Source: Riptortus pedestris
Taxonomy: Eukaryota > Arthropoda > Insecta > Hemiptera > Alydidae
Assembly: GCA_019009955.1 (NCBI GenBank)
Contig: CM032232.1
Coordinates: 71,241,501 to 71,305,500, forward strand
DNA length: 64,000 nucleotides
Direction: 5' to 3'
Below are positions 57,136 through 64,000 of the stretch, in pieces. How positions within the stretch are numbered: the stretch's first letter is position 1; each line of letters opens with the position of its first letter. A program made the translations under genes and the position numbers. The notes below the pieces were generated by a model. It had not been told where the DNA came from. It made no database searches and was given only the letters and a program-made list of their open reading frames with translations.

Positions 57136-57640
57136 TTTATTTATTTGTTTGTTTGGTGTCTCGCAATTATAATGATTTACACCCTTTATCATGTAAACCA
57201 AATGGTAAAAAGGACTCCAAATTGTTGAATATACTCGTAGTTAATAAAAAGTCATAGCTGCTGCTGGGCGATAACATTAGTGGAAAATAAAATAGGAAAT
57301 AAAAACTATTAAAACAAAGAAAATTATTGTACCCAGAAAGTTATGGAAAGGAAACAGAAACAGAACATGAATAGCTGATAAAAAAAAAAACACGAAACAA
57401 AAACGTAATGTTAAATTCGAAAAGCAAAATATTTTTATAAAAGTTAATAAAAGTACAATTAGTAATAATGTATAAACAAGGATTTCTTTTAAAGTATGTA
57501 AAATCTTATGCAAGCATTCAGAATTTCACACCTGCACGCGCGCACACACACACACACACACACATATATACATATAAGTTTGTAAATGTGTGCTTGTTTT
57601 AAACATAATAACAAAGTGTCTAGATATGTACTTTCGTTGT
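57136..57640. other. AT-rich insertion inside the third tandem unit
   Basis: Begins after CCCATTACTTT and ends before a second TTACTTTAGAGTTATAG, suggesting a short target duplication. Contains a (CA)n tract at 57541-57563. Minus-strand hydrophobic frames here reflect A/T richness. Confidence 0.4.
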
Positions 57641-57768
57641 TTATTACTTTAGAGTTATAGTAAGCGGTGTTAAAATGTGAAATATCCCCTGACGAAAACC
57701 GCTTGTTGGCCAAAATGTACTTCTTAAATGTATATAGATGAAAATGAATAAAATATATAAAAAAATTA

Positions 57769-57973
57769 CATTATTTATTAACGTCCACTTTTTGCAACTA
57801 AGGCTAATCGGTTACCACCCTTTTCTTGCCAGGGCGGGACTAAGGATTTTATTTAATGAATTCCGCCACTAAATAATTTCCTTTGCCCAGGCGGGAATTG
57901 AACTCGTCACTCTAGGTTTACCATATGAGATTAAAGTCAACGCTTTAACTCACATGGCTAAACTGAGCCCCTA
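57769..57973 (-). mobile_element. SINE copy, nearly complete
   Basis: Best copy of the family: on the minus strand GGGGCTCAGTTTAGCCATG, GTTAAAGCGTTGAC, B-box-like GAGTTCAATTCCCGCC, TTAGTTGCAAAAAGTGG and an AAT tail. It lacks the canonical spacing of a standard tRNA SINE head, so the tRNA relation is tentative. Confidence 0.85.
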
Positions 57974-58924
57974 AAATATATAATAAATGTTATTAACAAG
58001 CAACATTATTGTGTTTTAAAAGTGGTAATATAAGTTAATCACACATTTTTTTTTTTTTTTGGTTTCAGAAGAAAAAAGAACAGTCAGCGGAATAGATGTG
58101 ATACAGAATATCAACTGAGTTATTTGGGCTAGAGACAAATATTAATGTTATTTTCCCGACAACCTGCAGAAATTGACTGGGGAAACGATATTCATTAATT
58201 AATCTTTTAATTTTTGGTATAGTATTAATACCCACTGGTCATTAGAATAAGAATTGCTCCTTCCAATAAGAGAACATTTGAGTTCTCTCACTTTTATGCA
58301 CGTCAAAAAGCTTTCACCAATAATTACGTTTGAGCTATAAATTTTTCAATTTCAGTATTTATGTTTTATGACGGAGATAAATTGATATTGCCACAAAAGT
58401 CGTAAGAGCATTAAATCGCACGGACAAATAATGTCAAATCGTAAAAGTCGGGACTGCCAACATAAAATTTCGATTTAGGGAATTGGCCCTCGGGCCTGCG
58501 GGGCTGGTTCTTTATTGTACCACCTCGAATTGAATCCTTGAGAAAAGTTGCTTTCTTATCTACTATCAACAGAGTTACGAGGTGGTAAACTTTCTCCACA
58601 ATGATCAAATGTTGACTTTGGAAATAAAAGTTTTGGCAGTAATTTTTTTTTTTACTTCCTTCGACCTTACAATTCTAAAAAAAAAGAAGAAGTAATTTAA
58701 GAAATATTTTTTCGTTCGTGCTGATTAGGCAAGTCATATTTTTATGAACAGAGATTAATTACGGTAAAGTGTTATTCCTTACGTGTGCATGAAAACAATT
58801 CTAAAGTGATTGTATGTATACATATACAATCACTTTTACTAAAACTCTTGGAGAGAATATGTTACTTTTTTTAGAAGAATCTCCTTAAGGGACAACAGTG
58901 TGTGAAATAGACACACACCTGAAT
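57974..58924. other. No recognisable gene
   Basis: Contains only a 34-base near-palindrome at 58803-58836 (arms AAAGTGATTGTAT/ATACAATCACTTT, 8-base centre). Confidence 0.5.
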
Positions 58925-59055
58925 GGTTATACAAGCTATCATAGATAATAAGCTGTTAATGATAAGATAAATAATAATAAGTATTAGAGACAATAAGTGT
59001 CAGTTTTGAAATTTAATTAATATTTCCACACAGACGTCAATGGAAATTAGACAGG
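58925..59055 (+). repeat. Dispersed repeat, copy 2 of a direct pair
   Basis: Partner of 54065-54200, with small deletions. Confidence 0.75.
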
Positions 59056-59576
59056 AAGATATGACAGAAGACTAGGACTAGGAAAAGTACTTCTGATAAC
59101 ACTTCCTTTGATTGGACCTTGAGCTATTGAGGTTTAACTGAAAAAAGTCCGTCACGCAGGGGCAGCGTAAACTAAGCAGATTTCCCTCGTGAAGTACAGT
59201 AATAGATAAATCTACATACTGGTAACACAACAACACCGTGAATAAATACAAACGGAAATAAGAAATGTTTCATCCAATTTCAATAACCTGCCGACAGGAA
59301 GCGTTAGGTTAGAAATGTAAACAATCTGGTAGGTCCGCCTCACTCGGAACGAAAAACAATTACTGAAATATATCAAAATATAACAGATTAATTTTATTGA
59401 GAAATATTTACTATATCTAGTACTGTAATTAATAATGAGTCAGAATAATTGTTATCTCAATCAATAAAATTTTAGTAGTCCAAAACTTTAAGATGGGGGG
59501 GCGGGAGTCACCAGGACATATATGCATGTATCTCGTATAATAAAGGTCTCTTGAATACAATTTTTGGTATTTAAAC

Positions 59577-59588
59577 TTCCAATAATGT
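59577..59588. repeat. Left 12-bp target-site duplication
   Basis: TTCCAATAATGT, repeated at 59712-59723. The uninterrupted family sequence here has one copy (CTTCGAATAATGTGG type). Confidence 0.85.
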
Positions 59589-59677
59589 CAACGGAAGGAT
59601 CAAAAAGGTCAAACACCTCCACTCTTAATCAAGAGATTAAGAGTGGAGGTGTTTGACCTTTTTGATCCTTCCGTTGA
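59588..59677. repeat. Perfect hairpin, 43-bp arms, 4-base loop
   Basis: Left arm 59588-59630 and right arm 59635-59677 are exact reverse complements; the loop is AAGA. The arms begin TCAACGGAAGGATC and meet at CTTAATC/GATTAAG. Transcribed, it would form a long uninterrupted stem. No other copy is seen in the window. Confidence 0.97.
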
Positions 59678-59711
59678 TGATGGACCTCCACCAGCCAGCC
59701 CAAATCCAGAG
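59589..59711. mobile_element. 123-bp insertion with hairpin and target-site duplication
   Basis: Lies between two TTCCAATAATGT copies. About 90 bases are the hairpin; the remaining 34 (TGATGGACCTCCACCAGCCA, GCCCAAATCCAGAG) are single-copy. The composition is GC-richer than the host element, so the source is foreign to the family. It is compatible with a retroposed transcript fragment whose cDNA end folded back and copied itself. Confidence 0.8.
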
Positions 59712-59723
59712 TTCCAATAATGT
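59712..59723. repeat. Right 12-bp target-site duplication
   Basis: TTCCAATAATGT. The Helentron-like body continues after it (GATTAATTATGTAGC). Confidence 0.85.
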
Positions 59724-60071
59724 GATTAATTATGTAGCAGAGTATTGTTTACGTAAGGTAGTAGAAGTGGCGGTTTGCTGAAAACTGAAAAATGCAAATA
59801 TTTCAATTAATATTTCAGATAAAGAATGAATGTATATAACAATATTGATAGTAAATTTAATTTGCAGTAAGATGATCATTATACAAGTTTTCGATTAGAC
59901 GTATAGTAACAGAGATATTTCGAATATTCAAAAATACCTCCTATTAACTCCCTGGTCCGATTTCAGCTATTAACGAACTCGATCTTTCTTTTTACATAAA
60001 ACTACTAAATATCGAGTTTGGTAACGATCAAACAAAAATTGCGACTGCTAGAGCGTTAATAGACAAAAATA

Positions 60072-60131
<60 letters not shown>

Positions 60132-60254
60132 ACTGGCCTCATTTTCGTCATCTACTAAGTACGATCGATGGACATTTGAAGAAAAATGTCGAAAATTCCG
60201 TCATGAGTACAACCTCAATAGCTGATTTCCCTTAAGGGAAATCTGCTAAAACTT

Positions 60255-60600
60255 ACCTCGTAAAGCAAAAGATCAAATTCGTTATTATCGGAAGTGGTTC
60301 TAGGAGGGGTACATTAAATATTTCATAATTTCGAGTCAATTCAAAAAACGTTATAGAACTAATCTTGTAGAAAATGTAATTTTGTAAAATTATGGACTGA
60401 TTCCTTTAATTCTATCTCGAATATTAACCAAGTTATTTTTTTTTAATTCTACAGTTAAGCCCCACTCTTACGCGCTTTCCCATTAATCTATTTCAGTTAA
60501 CAGATCATATCCAGCTTAAACTTCAAATCATTTTTGTCATCATGTGGATGTTAGTCTACACTTCGGAAATCAGTTTAGTGTACAAATTACCATCTTGACT
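60255..60600 (-). mobile_element. Helentron-like body fragment, diverged
   Basis: GTAAAGCAAAAGATCAAATT, TATAGAACTAATCTTGTAG, CTCGAATATTAACCAAG. It lies 5 bases beyond the previous copy's 3' end in the opposite orientation. Confidence 0.6.
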
Positions 60601-61789
60601 AACGTTTTGGTAAAATTTGATTAATTTTGGATGAACTTGTCAAAATTGTTATATGCTTAGAAGAGAGTCGTTTTTGAGGTATCTGATGTGGACACCACTT
60701 CGTTTTACTGCATTAAATTAAATCAACAACTCATTTTGCTACACTTCATTTAAAATTATGCCATTTGAAAATCACATGTGACGTCTCCATTCTAATGCAG
60801 ATTATTTCAGGAAAAAAAAATGGCTCCTATTTTTTATGTCTCTAATAGCTACTAAGAAAGTTGCATTTTTTTATTAACCCCCGTCTCCCTTAGTTGATTT
60901 TGATCAAAATCGCAGTTGCACCAGAAAACATTAAAACAATCCAAAATATGAAATTTCAACATTCTCAGGTATGAAATGGTTTTGAGTTAACTACGCAGGA
61001 AAATAAGTAGCAAAATGTGTTTAGGAGCGATTAAAAAGGATAATTCCGTTGAATTCTGAAACGACATTTTTAGCTATTGCAATACACCCAAGAAAGTAAT
61101 CGTGTGACAAAAAGAGTCTCAATACTAAATAGGCAGTCTCCCGTGTGTTCCCAATTGCTTAGATGTGGGTCTCTCTATGTATGTAGTACGTATGAGCTTT
61201 GGAGTATATAGGCTGGCATATGAGCGATGTATGTAGGCGAAGTATGTGAGAGGCATATATGTGGGTCAGTAGAGCTAAGTGCATTCATAGATTATAGAAG
61301 ATATGCAGCTGAGAGAGATGCAGGTGCCCGGCAGCTGGTCTTCGTACTAACCTACATTTGCAGCGTCTTCCGCCCGCATAGCTCAAGCCATTCAATTAGC
61401 CACACATCTAAACCACCAGCTGTTCTTTATAAATGCCCTATATTATCATAAACCCCTTTTTTTTTGTTCATACTTTTTGAATAATCAATGAATTATTGAC
61501 CAAGGAAGCAGCAATAAATAAAGAAGTTGACCTTTTACTCTCTAATAACATTACTAACAACTGTTTAGTAATCGATTGATGGCAGAATTCTCTTCAAGAA
61601 AATAAGCTATTGAGATTATACTTATGAACAGATTATCTTCATTTATTCAGTTGTTCTTTGATCCCGTGTGTAAATGCCAACAACGTTGTCGCTGGAAGTT
61701 GACGGAAATTAGTACTTTTGAAATATAAATGTGAACATATATCTTACATTATCTAGTGTCCTTATTATTATAGTATTTATCCTTTAAAT
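60601..61789. other. No recognisable gene
   Basis: 61150-61440 is slightly GC-richer with a 74-residue plus-strand frame (61227-61451) lacking domains. 61700-61720 shares ATTAGTACTTTTGAA with 1877-1891. Confidence 0.4.
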
Positions 61790-62131
61790 TTATTACTTAA
61801 ACGATTCCCGCAAAATTAAAGATCAAGTTCATTAATGGGTGAATTCCGTCCAGATAGGGACTTAGAAGGGGGGGGGCCAAACTTCGGAAAATTTTCGTTA
61901 TTATAAGTTGGATCGAAAAAATATTGTATAACTAATCTAGTAGCAAAATTAATTTTCTACTTTTGTTCCATCGATTTTTCATTAGCTCGAATATTAATAG
62001 ACTGTTTTAGCCAAATTCCCGTAAGGGAAAGCAGCTATTCAGGTCGTACTCGTGACGCAATTTTCGAAAAAAAAATTTCCAATGTCCATCGATCCTACCT
62101 AGGAGATGCCGCAAAGATTGTCCGTTCACAA

Positions 62132-62189
<58 letters not shown>

Positions 62190-62720
62190 CTATGACCGCT
62201 CTAACGGCCGCGCAGATAAAGATAGATATTATTCTGATTACAAATTACAGCTCTAGCTTCATTAAATTGTATTCAATAAAATTAATATGTTACATTCAAA
62301 TATATCTCATTAATTGTTTGTCTTTCCTATCTATTCAGTGCAACGTAAGTTGGCTGGCCTGTTTGTTTACAATTCAGGCGCTTTCCGTTTTAGAGATTAT
62401 TAACCTGTATTGTAAATTGACAGAAAGGTTTCTCATTACCGTTTGTTTTTTATTCACTTAACATTCACAGTAGTTGTTACCTGTATGTATATTTATCTAT
62501 TGTAAACCTACGCTTGGAAAATCTGCTTAGTTTACGCAGCCTCTGAGTGGCGGATTTTTTATAACTTTACATCTATATTTAGTTTTCAGCCTTAAGTAAA
62601 GTCCCACACTTACTCAAATTAACAATGCGTTAGTATATCACGAAACACCTAATTTCAAGATTAAATGCCCAATATTATTTTAATCGGGCATTCATTATGT
62701 GGGAAATATGCCAATGTATT
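61790..62720 (-). mobile_element. Older Helentron-like copy split by a younger one
   Basis: 61790-62004 (AAAATTAAAGATCAAGTTCA to CTCGAATATTAATAGACTG) resumes at about 62570-62720 (TTTAGTTTTCAGCCTTAAG to GTGGGAAATATGCC). The gap is filled by the copy at 62007-62555. Confidence 0.65.
62007..62555 (-). mobile_element. Helentron-like copy with internal deletion, both ends present
   Basis: 3' end palindrome eroded (AAATTCCCGTAAGGGAAAGC), (TA)n tract at 62136-62188, then CGCTCTAACGGCCGCGCAG and a jump to the 5' portion (ATTCTGATTACAAATTACAG). 5' end CAGCCTCTGAGTGGCGGAT. Confidence 0.85.
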
Positions 62721-63640
62721 TCATCTGATGTTACACATTATACGAGAATTTTATCAATTTTCTATATTAATAACCAAATAGGATATTGCGCTATTAAGCA
62801 ACCGCTAACGTGACCGCTTTTTATTAGTTTCATAGAAACTTCCTTAAACAACAACTATTATATAATAAACATATAAAATATAATAAATGGATATCATAAA
62901 AGGTGAAATATGTAATACAATCTTTATGTTATAACGAACATTTTAAATGATTAAGTATGTTATTGACTATCTCCAACGAAGGCTTAAAATACCATATAAG
63001 TCAAATATAGATTTAATACTTTTTAGGTTAAAAGGTCAATACTGATATATTATAGCCCTAATAATTAATTATGTGATATATTATAGAGTATTGAGAGTGC
63101 TCTCGATTAATGTACTCAAATATATGATTCATTCACCTATTTTTGGTCATTCTCAACACACCCCGATAGGTGGAGATGGTGAATAATACATATTATTCAT
63201 AGTAGCGGCAGTGGTTATGAACAATGATGCAGCATAAAAAGTTCAAATAAAGACAAACTATATTAATGTGTAGGTATATATCTTAAATATACAGTAAAAA
63301 TCAACAGACGATAGTATCAATGACTAGATTGCCAATGATATGGTGTATTCCACGAATGTGACCGTTTGACCTGTACTCCCTTGACTTTTCCTGGGATAGT
63401 TCACAATAAATGTGTAAGGCTTTATTAAACAGCACATAATTTTTGGTTAATCGTCTGTGTAGCATAAGTTCTACGTAATTGGATAAAGTCTCATAAATAA
63501 ATTATCTCATTAATTTGTTTGTTTATTGTACTTAGGGCAAAAAAATGACGGTCAACAATGCCCAACACTCTTCAGACAGTATTTGAGTTCCCTGACCATG
63601 GGAAATCGCAGACACATGCATGCTAGGCCGATTTATATAT
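62721..63640. other. No recognisable gene
   Basis: AT-rich unique DNA. Short frames only. Confidence 0.45.
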
Positions 63641-64000
63641 ATACTAGCTCAGATACCCGGCTTCGCTCGGGAATTCATTTGAGGCTGAATGGTGATGGTA
63701 TTTTTTTGGCAAGGCTTTACATTGCACAATATTTTGACATTTACCCGTCCCAGCGTTTAGTGTAAATACCCGTCGTTTCTGTGGATTTGTTAATAATAAA
63801 ATTATTTTTTTATGTAAGACTTCACTGTTCTCCATTTGTCATATTTTCCGTTTCCTGTACATTATGTGTAGATTTGAATTATTAACACAAAATATTAACA
63901 TAGATTTAAATTAATTTTTCCCGGTGAGGTACCTGGTAGTAGCCACACATACCGAGTGTTTTATTTAGTTCAGTTGAGGCTTTTTTGGCAAATAAAATTG
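63641..64000 (+). mobile_element. TA-flanked retroposon, start only (runs off the window)
   Basis: TATATATATACTAGCTCAG and CCCGGCTTCGCTCGGG open the element. The next 200 bases match 35545-35745 closely (TTCATTTGAGGCTGAATGGT), then a deletion joins to the CACATACCGAGT block. The left flank TA tract is very short here, and no Helentron-like sequence is recognisable upstream. Confidence 0.75.

Larger units (their letters stand above)
55645..57760 (+). repeat. Three tandem units interrupted by other elements
   Basis: Unit 1 is 55645-55866, unit 2 is 56069-56247 plus 56908-56959, unit 3 is 56960-57135 plus about 57640-57760. Shared text includes GTCAATATTTAAATAACCTC, CTATTCAATAACTGA, TTTCGACCCATTACTT and TTGTTGGCC...AATGAAAATGAATAAAAT. 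Unit 1 is ended by a SINE, unit 2 is split by a Helentron-like copy, and unit 3 by a 500-base AT-rich segment. Confidence 0.8.
59147..60249 (+). mobile_element. Helentron-like copy, long subfamily, full length
   Basis: The best complete long copy. In order: 5' GTCCGTCACGCAGGGGCAGC with AGCAGATTTCCC; AATCTACATACTGGTAACAC; body; G-run (59495-59503); ATCGAGTTTGGTAACGATC; CGACTGCTAGAGCGTTAATA; (TA)n 60075-60128; GATCGATGGACATTTGAAG; the perfect palindrome; CTAA. It carries a 123-bp insertion at 59589-59711 with target-site duplications. Confidence 0.92.

Overview
This window looks like repeat-saturated, AT-rich, non-coding DNA from an animal nuclear genome. It has no long open reading frame, no operons and no bacterial-type genes. 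It has very many long (TA)n, (AG)n and (TG)n tracts, tRNA-like SINEs with an (AAT)n tail, non-LTR retrotransposon 3' ends and Helitron-type repeats. That mix suggests an invertebrate, possibly an arthropod such as a crustacean, but the species assignment is a guess.

The dominant component is one dispersed family with about 35 complete or partial copies on both strands. Its 5' end starts GTCCGTCACGCAGGGG and can fold as ACGCAG-GGG-CTGCGT. It then carries AGCAGATTTCCC, a conserved body, a (TA)n tract, a conserved 3' block, the 20-bp palindrome GATTTCCCTTAAGGGAAATC, and ends TGCTAA. The motif AGCAGATTTCCC recurs inverted at the 3' end, so the termini form asymmetric inverted repeats. Terminal hairpins, an internal microsatellite, tandem head-to-tail copies and no visible target-site duplication fit a non-autonomous rolling-circle (Helentron/HINE-like) element. 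No Rep/helicase is present here, so the class is inference.

Layout. 0-9 kb: Helentron-like copies, one split by a TA-flanked retroposon; a 44-bp minisatellite (4.4-5.6 kb); a composite copy carrying a 676-bp retroposon with a 15-bp target duplication and a TIR-bearing MITE. 10-25.6 kb: dense, often nested Helentron-like copies, one inserted in a LINE tail whose unoccupied relative lies at 52.3 kb; a candidate terminal exon at 21 kb. 25.6-38 kb: an inverted-repeat pair, SINEs, more copies and a 1.1-kb TA-flanked retroposon. 39-43 kb: a 73-bp minisatellite, a GC-richer unique block, a LINE C-terminal remnant and a possible core promoter. 47.4-49.3 kb: a large inverted repeat with arms near 600 bp. 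50-64 kb: LINE tail, SINEs, a three-unit tandem repeat interrupted by different elements, a Helentron-like copy holding a perfect 43-bp-arm hairpin inside a 12-bp target duplication, and a second TA-flanked retroposon running off the end.

No complete host gene can be supported. Two short exon-like segments (3.3 kb and 21.0 kb) and one TATA/initiator-like site (43.15 kb) are the only hints of host coding content. Boundaries of repeat copies were set by eye and may be off by 10-30 bases.
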